A stretch of 64,000 bases of DNA from Sphingobium sp. WTD-1 (GCF_030128825.1 NZ_CP119127.1:4515501-4579500); one strand, 5' to 3'. Shown: positions 7,915 to 17,288, counted from the first letter of the stretch. The notes: a model not told the origin generated them from the sequence alone. A program made the numbers and translations.

Positions 7915-8775
7915 ATGACTGCCCCCGAAACCCGCGCCGATATTTTCGACCGCGCCCTGCGCGCCCGTCACCGCGACCGGATGCTCGGCGCCTTTGCCGA
8001 TCATGATTTTCTCCACCGCGCGATGCTGGACGAACTGCTCGAACGGCTCGCCGATGTGCAGCGCGACCTGCCCGAAGTGCTGCTTGTCGGCTGCCCGGAC
8101 GGCAACGCGAAGGCCGCACTCGAAGCCATGGGCAAGCGCGTCGCCTGCGCCGATCCCGGCTTCCTTGCCGCGCAGCGAGCCGGCGGCGTGCAGGCGGACG
8201 AGGATGCCCTGCCCTTCGCCGACAATAGTTTCGATCTGGTCATCGCCTGCGGCACGCTCGACAGCGTCAATGATCTGCCCGGCGCACTGATCCTGATGCG
8301 CCGCGTGCTGCGGCCCGACGGGCTGATGCTCGCCGCCTTTGCCGGTGCCGGCAGCCTGTCCCGCCTCAAATCCGCCTTGCTCGCGGCCGAGGGCGACCGC
8401 CCCGGCCAGCATGTCCATCCCCAGGTCGATGTCCGTTCGGCCGGTGACCTCCTGAGCCGCGCCGGCTTCGCCATGCCGGTCGCCGATGGGGAGACGCTCA
8501 ATATCCGCTATGGCGACATCGTCCGGCTGATGCACGATCTGCGCGGCATGGGCGCGGGTAATGCGCTCGCCACCCGCCCGCCGGCCCTGTCGCGCGACGT
8601 GCTGATACGCGCCGCCACCCATTTCGCCAACGCCGCCGATCCCGACGGCCGCACCGCCGAACAGATGGCGCTCATCTATCTGTCCGGCTGGAAGCCCGAC
8701 GCCAGCCAGGCCGCCCCCGCCCGCCGCGGCAGCGCCACCGTCTCGCTGGCCGCAGCGCTCAAGGGCAAGGACTGA
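7915..8775 (+). CDS. SAM-dependent methyltransferase (BioC/NDUFAF5-like)
   Basis: A 286-residue class I methyltransferase-fold protein. Motifs seen are a strand-and-loop LLVGCPDG (about residues 59-66; a weaker than usual GxGxG), D/E-rich LPFADNSFDLVIACGTLDSVNDLP (motif around residues 99-121) and LRPDGLMLAAFAG. The order ComF-divergent-methyltransferase and the helix-rich C-terminus fit the alphaproteobacterial family related to BioC and to the complex-I assembly factor NDUFAF5. Substrate unknown. The loss of a clean glycine-rich loop is typical of this subgroup. It stands alone and converges on the cyclase gene with six bases between. Confidence 0.8.
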   Translation: MTAPETRADIFDRALRARHRDRMLGAFADHDFLHRAMLDELLERLADVQRDLPEVLLVGCPDGNAKAALEAMGKRVACADPGFLAAQRAGGVQADEDALPFADNSFDLVIACGTLDSVNDLPGALILMRRVLRPDGLMLAAFAGAGSLSRLKSALLAAEGDRPGQHVHPQVDVRSAGDLLSRAGFAMPVADGETLNIRYGDIVRLMHDLRGMGAGNALATRPPALSRDVLIRAATHFANAADPDGRTAEQMALIYLSGWKPDASQAAPARRGSATVSLAAALKGKD

Positions 8776-8781
8776 GGCCCT

Positions 8782-10668
8782 TCAGGCCGACAGCGCTTCC
8801 GCCCGCGCGTCCAACACTACCCGGTTCCGCCCCTCGCGCTTGGCGCGATAGAGGGCGGCATCGGCCGCCTTGATCAGCGTCGAGCCATCCCGCTCCATCG
8901 TCTCTTCCCAGGTAGCGACGCCGAAGGACATGGTCGTCGAACCCAGCGTGCGACCGCCCTGGCTCACCATCAACTCGCTGATTGCCTGGCGGACGATCTC
9001 TACCCGGTTGGCCAGCACCGCCGCCGATGTGCCGGGCGCGATGATGGTGAACTCCTCGCCGCCAAAGCGACAGACGACATCACCGTCGCGGAAGCGGCTG
9101 CGCATTTCCGTCGCGACCGCCTGCAACACCGCGTCGCCCGCCTCATGGCCGAACTCGTCGTTGAAGCGCTTGAAATGGTCGACGTCGCACATCACCAGGC
9201 TCAGCGGACTGCCGGTGCGCGTCGCCCGCGCAATCTCCAGCGCCAGCGTCTCTTCCATGTAGCGACGATTGAACAGGCTGGTCAGCGGATCGCGGATCGT
9301 CTGTTCGCGCAGGCCGCGTTGCAGGCGATGGTTGACCAGGGCCGACGCGATATTCTCGGTCAGCACGGTCAGGCCGAACCGGTTCTCGGCCCCCACCACG
9401 CCGCGCAGATAGAGCACGCCGATCACCTCACCGCCGGCCAGCAGCGGCTCGCAATGATAATGGTCCGCCTCGGCACCGACATGGGCACAGACGATGTCCG
9501 ATCCCTGCTCGGTCACATAATGGCTCTGCCCGCGCCGCAGCGCCCAGCACTGGTCGGGCGCAAAGCCCGCCTGCTCGACCTCCAGCCCGCCCCATGCTGC
9601 GATTGGCACCAGCAGGTTGCGCGAATTATTATGGGCATAGAGCGCGCCGGGAATATCGGGTAGCACGCGCGGCACGAACACCCGGATGATCGCGGCCAAT
9701 TCTTCATCGGTGCGGGCCGCCTGCATCCGGTGGGCCATTCCGCCCAGCAATTCGATCACTTCGCCCCGCTCGCGCAGCACCTGCGCATTGGCGCTCAGTT
9801 CCTGGTTGGCGATTTTCAGCCGCCCCGCGCTGTCCACCTGGTCGGCGACTGCCGCCTCCAACTCGCGCGCCATTTCATTATAGCCGCCGGCCAGCCGCTC
9901 GAACTCGCTCGACCGCATCTCGACATCGATGCGCGCGCTGCGATCGCCCGCGCCCAGCTTGCCCATCACCGTCATCATCGCATCGACCGGACGGCGGATG
10001 CCACGGATCAGCGCGACGCCCATGATGACGATGATCGCCACCGTCAGCGGCGTGCCCAGCAGCACCAGCCAGCGAATATAGTTGAGCCGCCGTTCCACCG
10101 CGCCCATGCGATCGACCGACAGCGAACGCTCCTCGGCCAGCAGATCGCCGACCCGCGCCTCGACCATCAGCATCAGATAGCGGCCACGGCCGGTCGCGGT
10201 CGATGCCTGCGCCCCGTCAAAATCGCCGGCACGGGTCAGCGCGGCCGACTTCTCCAGGCTCGCGGCCCGTTCCGTCACCAGCGCGCGGACCTGCTGCGCC
10301 CGTTCATTCTGCGCGGAATTGTCGGCGGTCAGGTTCACCAGCGCCGCCGCATCATGCTTGGCGGCGGCGATTTCGGCGGCGACGGTTTCGCCAAATTCGG
10401 GATTGCGGGTCAGCACATAGCCGCGCTGCCCCGACTCGGCCTGCTGCAGATGGCCTAGCGTCCGGTTCGCGGTCTTAAGCACCTGCGAGGAATGGGTCAC
10501 CCAGCTCAGGCTGCTGCGCATCTGCGCCGACCCGTCGAGCAGCAGCCCGGCGAGCAGCACCATCACCACGCACAATATGCCGCACAGCACCACAATCCGA
10601 TGGGACAATGATCCGACCAACTGACACTCCCTGGGTCCGCAAGCCCATCGCCTTTGGTCAATCGCCAC
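8782..10668 (-). CDS. CHASE3-HAMP-GAF-GGDEF diguanylate cyclase
   Basis: A 628-residue inner-membrane sensor. A membrane segment at about 27-46 and another near 195-220 bracket a periplasmic CHASE3 domain. A HAMP linker (about 220-275), a GAF domain (about 305-450) and a GGDEF domain (460-625) follow. The active site reads RFGGEEF and the product-inhibition I-site RDGD lies five residues before it, so an active, feedback-regulated c-di-GMP synthase is predicted. The ATG at 10668 gives a long N-tail; a TTG near 10621 behind AGGGAG is an alternative start closer to the membrane segment. It stands alone between the methyltransferase and phosphoesterase genes. Confidence 0.9.
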   Translation of the reverse strand: MAIDQRRWACGPRECQLVGSLSHRIVVLCGILCVVMVLLAGLLLDGSAQMRSSLSWVTHSSQVLKTANRTLGHLQQAESGQRGYVLTRNPEFGETVAAEIAAAKHDAAALVNLTADNSAQNERAQQVRALVTERAASLEKSAALTRAGDFDGAQASTATGRGRYLMLMVEARVGDLLAEERSLSVDRMGAVERRLNYIRWLVLLGTPLTVAIIVIMGVALIRGIRRPVDAMMTVMGKLGAGDRSARIDVEMRSSEFERLAGGYNEMARELEAAVADQVDSAGRLKIANQELSANAQVLRERGEVIELLGGMAHRMQAARTDEELAAIIRVFVPRVLPDIPGALYAHNNSRNLLVPIAAWGGLEVEQAGFAPDQCWALRRGQSHYVTEQGSDIVCAHVGAEADHYHCEPLLAGGEVIGVLYLRGVVGAENRFGLTVLTENIASALVNHRLQRGLREQTIRDPLTSLFNRRYMEETLALEIARATRTGSPLSLVMCDVDHFKRFNDEFGHEAGDAVLQAVATEMRSRFRDGDVVCRFGGEEFTIIAPGTSAAVLANRVEIVRQAISELMVSQGGRTLGSTTMSFGVATWEETMERDGSTLIKAADAALYRAKREGRNRVVLDARAEALSA

Positions 10669-10728
10669 GCCGATGCAACATGAATCATTGTTTTACAGGG
10701 AGAATTGCGACCGATGGAAGGCTCTGTC

Positions 10729-11607
10729 TCAGCCTGCCCCCTGTAGCACAGCCACGCTGCCGACCGTCGGCGGATCGATCACATCCCGTCCCGCCCATGC
10801 CTCGCCTTCCCGCATATAATCAACATGGCTCGCCCTGCGGAAGGCGTCGCCGTCCCACACGATCACTTGCAGTTCGATCGCATTGCTGCGCCGCACATGC
10901 AGCCAGTTGAAGCTCTGCGGCTCGGCATTGCGCAGCCGGGTCGATGTCGCCGTCCCCGCCTGGATCACCAGCGCCCCGCCGCTATGCGCCACCATCTTCT
11001 GCGCGGCCTCCGCATAGGTGCGGTGGAAATGGCCGGCCAATGCGACATGCACCCCCGCCTCGCACGCCGCCTGCACGGCATCCTCATGCCGCCCCACCGC
11101 CTCACTCAACTCCCCGCCGCGGCCGATCGGCATGGCGAACAACGGATGATGGGTCACCAGGATGCGGGTCTTGTCCGCCGCGACCTGCGCGAAACTCTCG
11201 CGGAGCCGGTCCATCTGGTCATGGTTGATCCGCCCGTCCTTGATCGTCAGCGAGCGCGCGGTGTTGAGCCCCAGTATCGCGACCTCTCCATCCTCGTAGA
11301 AGGGACAGAGATCGCGGCTGATATAGCGTTTGTAGCGCGCCAGCGGCCGGGCGAAGCGGCGCACCACGTCGAACAGCGGCACGTCATGATTGCCGGGGAT
11401 CACCAATATCTTCAGCCCCGCCGCGCGCAGACGATTGAGCCAGGCCGCCGCCGCCCTGAACTGCTCCACCCGCGCACGCTGGGTCAGGTCGCCGCTGATG
11501 ACGACCAGGTCCGGCCGGCGTTCCTCCAGCCAGGCGGTGGCGGCGTCGACGATGCGCGGATCATGCGCGCCGAAATGAATGTCGGACAGATGGGCGATAC
11601 GGGCCAT
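10729..11607 (-). CDS. Calcineurin-like metallophosphoesterase
   Basis: A 292-residue cytoplasmic phosphoesterase. Dinuclear-metal motifs appear in order: D-x-H (HLSDIHFG, residues 7-14), GDLTQ (about 39), GNHDVP (about 73), THHPLF (about 150) and GHFHRTY (about 195). This is the complete ligand set of class III cAMP-phosphodiesterase-like/MPE enzymes. The substrate (cyclic nucleotide, phosphodiester or pyrophosphate) cannot be told. It is divergent from the lipid kinase gene (69 bp apart), an arrangement that suggests, without proving, a link to phospholipid metabolism. Confidence 0.9.
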   Translation of the reverse strand: MARIAHLSDIHFGAHDPRIVDAATAWLEERRPDLVVISGDLTQRARVEQFRAAAAWLNRLRAAGLKILVIPGNHDVPLFDVVRRFARPLARYKRYISRDLCPFYEDGEVAILGLNTARSLTIKDGRINHDQMDRLRESFAQVAADKTRILVTHHPLFAMPIGRGGELSEAVGRHEDAVQAACEAGVHVALAGHFHRTYAEAAQKMVAHSGGALVIQAGTATSTRLRNAEPQSFNWLHVRRSNAIELQVIVWDGDAFRRASHVDYMREGEAWAGRDVIDPPTVGSVAVLQGAG

Positions 11608-11676
11608 GCCTCCCCAACGAATGCATCGCTATTCGTTTCCGATGGACCCGAAATCGCCGCACGGTGTTATTGCGGC

Positions 11677-12570
11677 ATGGAAACGAAAACGCTCCCACGG
11701 CAGGCGATCCTCGTCGTCAACGCCCATAGCCGACGCGGCCAGGACAATTTCAATCAGGCCAAGGAAAAGCTCGAAGCCGCCGGCGTCGAACTGATCGCCG
11801 CCCATGCGGTCGACGACCCCGAACAGATGGCCGCCACCGTTCGCCAGGCGGTGGAGAGCGGTGCGCCAATGGTCATCGTCGGCGGCGGCGACGGATCGAT
11901 GTCGGGCACGGTCGACGAACTGGTCGGCAAGCATTGCGTGTTCGGCGTGCTGCCGCTCGGCACCGCCAACAGCTTCGCCCGCACGCTGGGCCTGCCGCTC
12001 GACCTCGACGGCGCGGTCCGCGCCATCGCCACCGGCCAGCGCCGCCGCGTCGACCTCGGCATGATCGATCGCGACTATTTCGTGAATGCCGCCTCATTGG
12101 GCCTGTCGCCGATGATCGGCCAGACCGTGCCCCACAAGCTCAAACGCTATCTCGGCCGCATCGGCTACCTGCTCTGGGCGGTCAAATGCTCGGTCGGCTT
12201 CCGCGCCTTCCGCCTGACGATCGACGATGGCGTGAAGGAACGGCGCCTGTGGTCGACCGAGGTGCGCATCCTCAACGGCCCCTATCATGGCGGGGTCGAA
12301 CTGTCGGATCATGCCGCCGTCGATACCGGCGAGATCGTGATCCAGGCCGTCGTCGGCCGCTCCAAGCCGCGCCTCGCCTGGGACTGGTATGCCAAATTCG
12401 TGAAGCTGCGCGACCGCAACGCTCATACGGAGGAATTTCACGGCCGCCAGTTCAAGCTCGCCTGCCACCCGCCGCAAAAGATATCGATCGACGGCGAAGT
12501 GTTGGCAAAGACCCCCGTCACGGTAAAGATCGCCCCCGGCGCGGTCGATGTCGCGGTGCCGCGCGACTAG
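11677..12570 (+). CDS. Diacylglycerol kinase family lipid kinase
   Basis: A 297-residue protein of the DAGK catalytic family (YegS/DgkB-like). VNAHSRRG near the N-terminus, the GGGDGSMSGTVDEL nucleotide loop (about residues 67-80) and PLGTANSFART (about 94-104) are the family signatures; C-terminal IDGEV is also typical. It phosphorylates a lipid such as diacylglycerol or a sphingoid base using ATP at the membrane face. In a sphingomonad a sphingosine-like substrate is conceivable, but the sequence does not decide. ATG 11677 gives the standard length. Its stop shares CTAG with the converging MFS gene. Confidence 0.88.
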   Translation: METKTLPRQAILVVNAHSRRGQDNFNQAKEKLEAAGVELIAAHAVDDPEQMAATVRQAVESGAPMVIVGGGDGSMSGTVDELVGKHCVFGVLPLGTANSFARTLGLPLDLDGAVRAIATGQRRRVDLGMIDRDYFVNAASLGLSPMIGQTVPHKLKRYLGRIGYLLWAVKCSVGFRAFRLTIDDGVKERRLWSTEVRILNGPYHGGVELSDHAAVDTGEIVIQAVVGRSKPRLAWDWYAKFVKLRDRNAHTEEFHGRQFKLACHPPQKISIDGEVLAKTPVTVKIAPGAVDVAVPRD

Positions 12571-13862
12571 CTCATCAGGCGCGGCGCGCTTTCCGGCAGG
12601 CGGCACAGGACCGGCAGCACGCCCAGCGCCACGATTGCGATCAGCCATCCGGGCGCCGACGCCCATCCGCTGGCCTGCGTCACCTGATGCGACAGATAGG
12701 GGGTGAGGCCGCCGAACAGGGCGGTCGCGCTGGTGGCGCCAAAGGCGAGGCCACTCAGCCGCCCTTCGCCGGGAAATTGCTCGGCCGTGGTCACGGCGCC
12801 GACCGCGCTCACCGCTCCGCCCAGCGCCGCCAGCAGGATCGCGCCGACCAGCGCGCCGCCCAATGCGCTTCCCTGGGCCATCAGGGCAAAGAGCAGGGCC
12901 GGCAGCGTGACGCCGGCCAGCGCCAGCGCGACCAGCACCGGCCGCCGCCCGATCCGGTCGGACAAGGCGCCGACCAGCGGCGTCACCAATATCACCACCA
13001 GTGCTGCCAGCGTCGAGAGCATCAGCGCATCGGCCTCGCCCATGCGGCCGGTGCCGATCAGGAAGCTCGGCACATGGACGATGCCGACATAATAGGTGAT
13101 CGACCCCAGCGCCGAAATGGCAAAGCCGCGGCCGATAGCTGGCCGATAGGCGCGCAGGCTGAGGCGCAGGGGCTGGGCCGGGATGCTGCCACGGGCGCGC
13201 TGCGCCAGGAAATCGGGCGATTCCTCGATACGCGACCGGGCCAACAGGATGAGGGCGGCGAGACCCGCGCCGACCAGAAAGGGAATGCGCCAGCCCCAGT
13301 CGGCCAGCGTCGCCTCGTCCAGCAGCGCCACGGTCAGGGCGGACAGCGCCACCGCCAGCAGCCCGCCGACCTCGCTTGCCGCCGACGCCAGGGATGTGAT
13401 GACGCCGCGCCGGCCGGGTGGCGCGCCTTCCAGCAGATAGGCAACGACGCCGGTATATTCGCCCCCGACCGAGAAGGCCATGACACAGCGCAGCGCCAGC
13501 AGCAGCCAGCCCGCCATCGCCCCGACCTGTGCCTGGGTTGGCAACAGCGCGGTCGCCAGCATCGCCGCGCTCATCAGCGCCATCGACAGCAACATGGTCG
13601 GCCGCCGGCCATGGCGGTCGCCGATATGGCCAAAGACGATCGCGCCCAGCGGCCGCATCAGATAGGCGACCGCAAAGCCCGCCAGCACATGGCCCACGCC
13701 CGCCGCGCCGCCGCCATAGAAGATGCGCGACAACAAGGTGGCGAGATAGAGATAGAGGGTGAAGTCATACCATTCGACGATGGTCGACAGCCCGGCAATC
13801 GCCAGCGATCGCTTCGAGAGGCCGGGTGGCTGCCCCATCGGCGGCATTTCCTCATCCATCAC
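12567..13862 (-). CDS. MFS transporter, metabolite:H+ symporter (MHS) type
   Basis: A 431-residue 12-helix transporter. TIVEWYDFTLYLYLA in helix 1, the loop GHIGDRHGRRPTM after helix 2 and SVGGEYTGVVAYLLE around helix 4-5 are hallmarks of the MHS family (ProP, KgtP, citrate carriers). It should import an organic acid or compatible solute with protons; the substrate is not determinable. It starts MMDEEMPPMGQPP with a short cytoplasmic tail. Convergent with the lipid kinase gene, sharing a palindromic CTAG stop. No regulator adjacent. Confidence 0.88.
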   Translation of the reverse strand: MMDEEMPPMGQPPGLSKRSLAIAGLSTIVEWYDFTLYLYLATLLSRIFYGGGAAGVGHVLAGFAVAYLMRPLGAIVFGHIGDRHGRRPTMLLSMALMSAAMLATALLPTQAQVGAMAGWLLLALRCVMAFSVGGEYTGVVAYLLEGAPPGRRGVITSLASAASEVGGLLAVALSALTVALLDEATLADWGWRIPFLVGAGLAALILLARSRIEESPDFLAQRARGSIPAQPLRLSLRAYRPAIGRGFAISALGSITYYVGIVHVPSFLIGTGRMGEADALMLSTLAALVVILVTPLVGALSDRIGRRPVLVALALAGVTLPALLFALMAQGSALGGALVGAILLAALGGAVSAVGAVTTAEQFPGEGRLSGLAFGATSATALFGGLTPYLSHQVTQASGWASAPGWLIAIVALGVLPVLCRLPESAPRLMS

Positions 13863-13876
13863 GGCCTATGCCCCAT

Positions 13877-13964
13877 CCGTTCGCTTCGAGCCTGTCGAGA
13901 AGCGGTAAGCACCCACCTTCATGTCCCGCTTTTCTCCGTTTCTCGACAAACTCGAAACGAACGG
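13877..13964. repeat. Sphingomonad intergenic inverted repeat (29-bp arms)
   Basis: Arms at 13877-13905 and 13936-13964 are reverse complements with about four mismatches; the core is CGTTCGTTTCGAG with TCGAGAAACGG. The element sits between the convergent or tandem ends of the MFS and scfR genes. I know this type of repeat as a dispersed, REP-like intergenic element in sphingomonad genomes. It can form a long hairpin in RNA and may act as a transcription or mRNA-stability element. Confidence 0.75.
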
Positions 13965-13986
13965 AGCCGGGCTGGCGCGCCACTCC

Positions 13987-15384
13987 CTAACCATCGGCAA
14001 AGCCGAACGGCGCCCGTGTCCGCCGATAATCGTCGGGCAGCATGTCGCGGCCGATCGGCGGGGCGGACCGAGCCATGCACTGGCTGCGGTGGCACAGGCG
14101 ACAGGTAACGCCGATCGGCGTCGGCGCGGGGGCCGGCGCATCCTGGCAATAGACCAGCCGATGGGCATGGTCTGCCGCGCAGCACAGCGCGATCGCCCGC
14201 TCCACCTTGGCCGCGCCCCAACTGCCGCCGCCGGCCGTCACGGTGCGCGCGATCGAGAAGAAACGCTGGCCGTCGGGCAGCTCCAGCCATTGCGTCACCA
14301 CGTCGCGCGGCGTTTCGAACACGCGATGCACCGACCAGAGCGGGCAGGAGCCGCCATGACGGGCAAAGGGAAAGCCGGCGCCGTCCAGCCGTTTGGAGAC
14401 ATTGCCGGCCTGGTCGACCCGCAGGAAGAAGAAGGGGACGCGCTCCTGCCCCGGCTTCTGCAAGGTGGTGAGGCGATGCGCCGCCTGCTCGAAGCTGACG
14501 CCGAATTGCCGGGCCAGCGCCTCGACATCATAGCGCCTGGCCTCCACCGCCTTGGCGAAGGCGGTATAGGGCATCAGGATCGCCGCCGCGCCATAGCCGG
14601 CCAGCGCCCGCCGGGTCAGCCGCCGCCCGCTCTCGCTGGCGAACTGCCCGTCCTTGAGCAGCGTATCGAAGCCCTTGCGCATCTCCAGATAGGCGATCTG
14701 AAGCGCCAGCTGGAAGGCCGAGCTGGCGCCGTCCAGCGCATCGTCCAGCAGCACCGCGTCGCGATGCCGGTCGAGCCGCCGCATCGATCCCGCCATCACG
14801 TCCGACGGCAATCGCCGCACCCGCAAATTGTGCCGCGCCTTGAGCCAGCCCGACAAGCCACCCTCTGCCTCCGCTTCCGCCGCCAGCTTCTCGGCCGCAT
14901 CGTCGAGCAGCGGAAAGCTGTTGCGCCGCGCGGCGATGAAGCGCCGCGCCTCCGCCACCGGATCGGCGCCATCCTCCTGCGGCTCCGCGTCCGCCCCCCG
15001 GTCCGCCAGCGCCAGATGCTCCTCGCGATAGCTGGTGTAGAGCCGCAGCAGCGCCTCGGTAATGCCGGGATAATTGACCGCGACATCGCCGGTCGCCAGT
15101 TGCGGCAGGTCGATATCGGCGAACATCGGGTCTTTCAGCACCGCCTGCAGTCGCGCCGTCTGTTCCGCGCCGCCGTCGCCCGCTACCTCGGCCATGTCCA
15201 GCTTGTAGGTGCGGGCGAGGCGCAGCAGCATGTCGGCGGTCAGCGGCCGCTGGTTGCGTTCCAGCAGCGCGACATAGGAGGCGCTGATCTCCAGATCATT
15301 GGCCATGTCCGCCTGGGTCAGGCCCAGCTCGCGCCGCAGCCGCCGCAATCGCGGCCCCATATAGACGGGACGATCCTTGGCCAT
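13987..15384 (-). CDS. XRE-family short-chain acyl regulator (ScfR/RamB type)
   Basis: A 465-residue regulator. An N-terminal XRE helix-turn-helix (RRELGLTQADMANDLEISAS, about residues 16-35) is followed by a zinc-peptidase-like (DUF955) region around residues 180-280. The C-terminal domain carries GGSCPLW and a Cys cluster CRLCHRSQC. This layout matches the ScfR/RamB family, which senses acyl-CoA state and controls the glyoxylate shunt or methylcitrate genes. It is divergent from aceA 147 bp away, exactly the context expected for an aceA regulator. Inverted sequences in the gap are candidate operators. Autoregulation is likely from the geometry. Confidence 0.9.
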   Translation of the reverse strand: MAKDRPVYMGPRLRRLRRELGLTQADMANDLEISASYVALLERNQRPLTADMLLRLARTYKLDMAEVAGDGGAEQTARLQAVLKDPMFADIDLPQLATGDVAVNYPGITEALLRLYTSYREEHLALADRGADAEPQEDGADPVAEARRFIAARRNSFPLLDDAAEKLAAEAEAEGGLSGWLKARHNLRVRRLPSDVMAGSMRRLDRHRDAVLLDDALDGASSAFQLALQIAYLEMRKGFDTLLKDGQFASESGRRLTRRALAGYGAAAILMPYTAFAKAVEARRYDVEALARQFGVSFEQAAHRLTTLQKPGQERVPFFFLRVDQAGNVSKRLDGAGFPFARHGGSCPLWSVHRVFETPRDVVTQWLELPDGQRFFSIARTVTAGGGSWGAAKVERAIALCCAADHAHRLVYCQDAPAPAPTPIGVTCRLCHRSQCMARSAPPIGRDMLPDDYRRTRAPFGFADG

Positions 15385-15404
15385 GACATCGACTCCTGTA
15401 CGCT

Positions 15405-15435
15405 CTTTACAACTTTACAGCAGAATTTTGTAAAG
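15405..15435. promoter_or_regulatory. Candidate ScfR/RamB operator between scfR and aceA
   Basis: CTTTACAA (15405-15412) and TTGTAAAG (15428-15435) are exact inverted copies around a 15-base spacer that also contains another ACTTTACAG. RamB boxes in actinobacteria have an AACTTTGCAAA core, which this resembles. The site lies 21 bp from the scfR start and 97 bp from the aceA start, in position to control both divergent genes. Confidence 0.55.
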
Positions 15436-15531
15436 ATCGACAACTGGACTTTGGCAGGGGTGCCGCACCTCGTTTCCTGTGTCTACTTCGCTGTCATTCT
15501 TTCTTGCAGCTCACCCCGAGGGAATGACGAC

Positions 15532-17124
15532 ATGACCTATCAAAGTGAAATCGCCAAGGCCGACACGCTGATCGGCGGCCAGGGCCATTGGGACGGCATC
15601 GCGCCCGAATCCGTCGCCCGGATGCGCCTGCAGAACCGGTTCCAGAGCGGCCTCGACATTGCCCGCTACACCGCGAAGATCATGCGCGCCGACATGGCCG
15701 CCTATGATGCCGATCCGGCCAACTACACCCAGTCGCTGGGCTGCTGGCACGGCTTCATCGGCCAGCAGAAGATGATCAGCATCAAGAAGCATTTCGGCAC
15801 CACCAAGGGCCGCTACCTCTACCTCTCGGGCTGGATGGTCGCGGCGCTGCGCAGCGAGTTCGGCCCGCTGCCCGACCAGTCGATGCATGAAAAGACCAGC
15901 GTCCCCGCGCTGATCGAGGAACTCTACACCTTCCTGCGCCAGGCCGACGCCCGCGAGCTGGGCGGCCTGTTCCGCGATCTCGACAAGGCCCGCGCGGAAG
16001 GCGACGAGGTCAAGGCGGCGAAGCTCCAGCAGCAGATCGACAATTATGAAACCCATATCGTCCCGATCGTTGCCGACATCGACGCCGGCTTCGGCAATGC
16101 CGAGGCGACCTATCTGCTCGCCAAGAAGTTCATCGAGGCCGGCGCCTGCTGCATCCAGATCGAGAATCAGGTCTCGGACGAAAAGCAGTGCGGTCATCAG
16201 GACGGCAAGGTCACGGTCCCGCATGAGGACTTCCTCGCGAAGATCCGGGCGGTCCGTTACGCCTTCCTGGAACTGGGCGTCGACGACGGCGTGATCGTCG
16301 CGCGCACCGACTCGCTGGGCGCGGGCCTCACCAAGCAGATCGCCTTCACCCGTGAAGCGGGCGACATCGGCGACCTGTATAATGGCTTCCTCGACTGCGA
16401 CGCCGTCGATGCAACCGCGATCGGCCATGGCGACGTCCTCATCAGCCGCGACGGGCAGTTGATGAAGCCCAAGCGCCTGCCGTCGAACCTCTATCAGTTC
16501 CGCGCCGGCACCGGCGAGGATCGCTGCGTTCTCGACTGCATCACCGCGCTCCAGAACGGCGCCGACCTGCTGTGGATCGAAACCGAAAAGCCGCATATCG
16601 GCCAGATCGGTGGCATGGTCAGCCGCATTCGCGAGGTGATCCCTAATGCCAAGCTGGTCTATAACAACTCGCCCAGCTTCAACTGGACGCTGAACTTCCG
16701 TCAGCAGGTGTTCGACGCCTGGGTCGAAGCCGGCAAGGATGTCAGCGCCTATGACCGGGCCAGGCTGATGAGCGCGGATTATGACGCCACCGACCTCGGC
16801 ATCGAGGCGGACGAACGCATCCGCACCTTCCAGAAGGATGCGGCGCGCGAGGCGGGCATCTTCCACCACCTCATCACCCTGCCGACCTATCACACCGCGG
16901 CGCTCAGCACCGACAATCTCGCGAAGGAATATTTCGGTGAGGCCGGCATGCTGGGCTACGTCAAGGGTGTGCAGCGGCAGGAAATCCGCCAGGGCATCGC
17001 CTGCGTGAAGCACCAGAACATGGCCGGCTCCGACATTGGCGACGACCATAAGGAATATTTCGCCGGTGAAGCCGCGCTCAAGGCCGGCGGCGCCCATAAC
17101 ACGATGAATCAGTTCGCGGCCTAA
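15532..17124 (+). CDS. aceA: Isocitrate lyase
   Basis: A 530-residue isocitrate lyase, cleaving isocitrate to glyoxylate and succinate in the glyoxylate bypass used on acetate, fatty acids or other C2 precursors. The active-site loop reads EKQCGH near residue 220, where most enzymes have KKCGH; the catalytic Cys is kept. YLSGWMVAA, VPIVADIDAGFGN and YNNSPSFNW are other family signatures. Length fits the group of about 530 residues, longer than the E. coli 434-residue enzyme. Start at ATG 15532 follows GAGGGAATG. Regulated, by inference, by the divergent ScfR protein. No malate synthase gene is adjacent. Confidence 0.96.
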   Translation: MTYQSEIAKADTLIGGQGHWDGIAPESVARMRLQNRFQSGLDIARYTAKIMRADMAAYDADPANYTQSLGCWHGFIGQQKMISIKKHFGTTKGRYLYLSGWMVAALRSEFGPLPDQSMHEKTSVPALIEELYTFLRQADARELGGLFRDLDKARAEGDEVKAAKLQQQIDNYETHIVPIVADIDAGFGNAEATYLLAKKFIEAGACCIQIENQVSDEKQCGHQDGKVTVPHEDFLAKIRAVRYAFLELGVDDGVIVARTDSLGAGLTKQIAFTREAGDIGDLYNGFLDCDAVDATAIGHGDVLISRDGQLMKPKRLPSNLYQFRAGTGEDRCVLDCITALQNGADLLWIETEKPHIGQIGGMVSRIREVIPNAKLVYNNSPSFNWTLNFRQQVFDAWVEAGKDVSAYDRARLMSADYDATDLGIEADERIRTFQKDAAREAGIFHHLITLPTYHTAALSTDNLAKEYFGEAGMLGYVKGVQRQEIRQGIACVKHQNMAGSDIGDDHKEYFAGEAALKAGGAHNTMNQFAA

Positions 17125-17135
17125 GCCCCATCCCT

Positions 17136-17223
17136 GTCATCCCCGCGGAAGCGGGGATCCATCTCCCGACCTCACATAAGGAACCGGCGTTGGGAGATGG
17201 GTTCCCGCTTTCGCGGGAATGAC
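17136..17223. repeat. Sphingomonad REP-like inverted repeat (32-bp arms)
   Basis: Arms at 17136-17167 and 17192-17223 are near-perfect inverted copies of a sequence of the type GTCATTCCCGCGAAAGCGGG followed by an ATCCATCTCCC tail. The inner CCCGC/GCGGG hairpin is itself palindromic in each arm. It follows the aceA stop by 11 bases. This is a common dispersed intergenic element in sphingomonads, resembling REP/REPIN sequences. Confidence 0.8.
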
Positions 17224-17247
17224 GAGTTGGACTTGACTGCTGGCGCC

Positions 17248-17288
17248 CCATCTTCCCGGCGATATCCCGATGCTCGTCGGGAAGATGG
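17248..17288. repeat. 11-bp inverted repeat
   Basis: CCATCTTCCCG (17248-17258) and CGGGAAGATGG (17278-17288) are exact inverted copies with a 19-base loop. It is a second hairpin in the same aceA/DUF885 intergenic region and may belong to the same dispersed repeat complex. Remaining sequence 17289-17402 shows nothing I recognise. Confidence 0.55.

Noticed and set aside
11934..14108. A 724-codon open frame on the plus strand
   Set aside because: It overlaps the lipid kinase and MFS genes in another frame and is Arg/Gln/His-rich, typical of shadow frames in GC-rich DNA.
13921..15531. Long N-terminal extension of the isocitrate lyase frame
   Set aside because: The sequence upstream of ATG 15532 lies antisense to scfR and has no lyase character; the standard start is clear.
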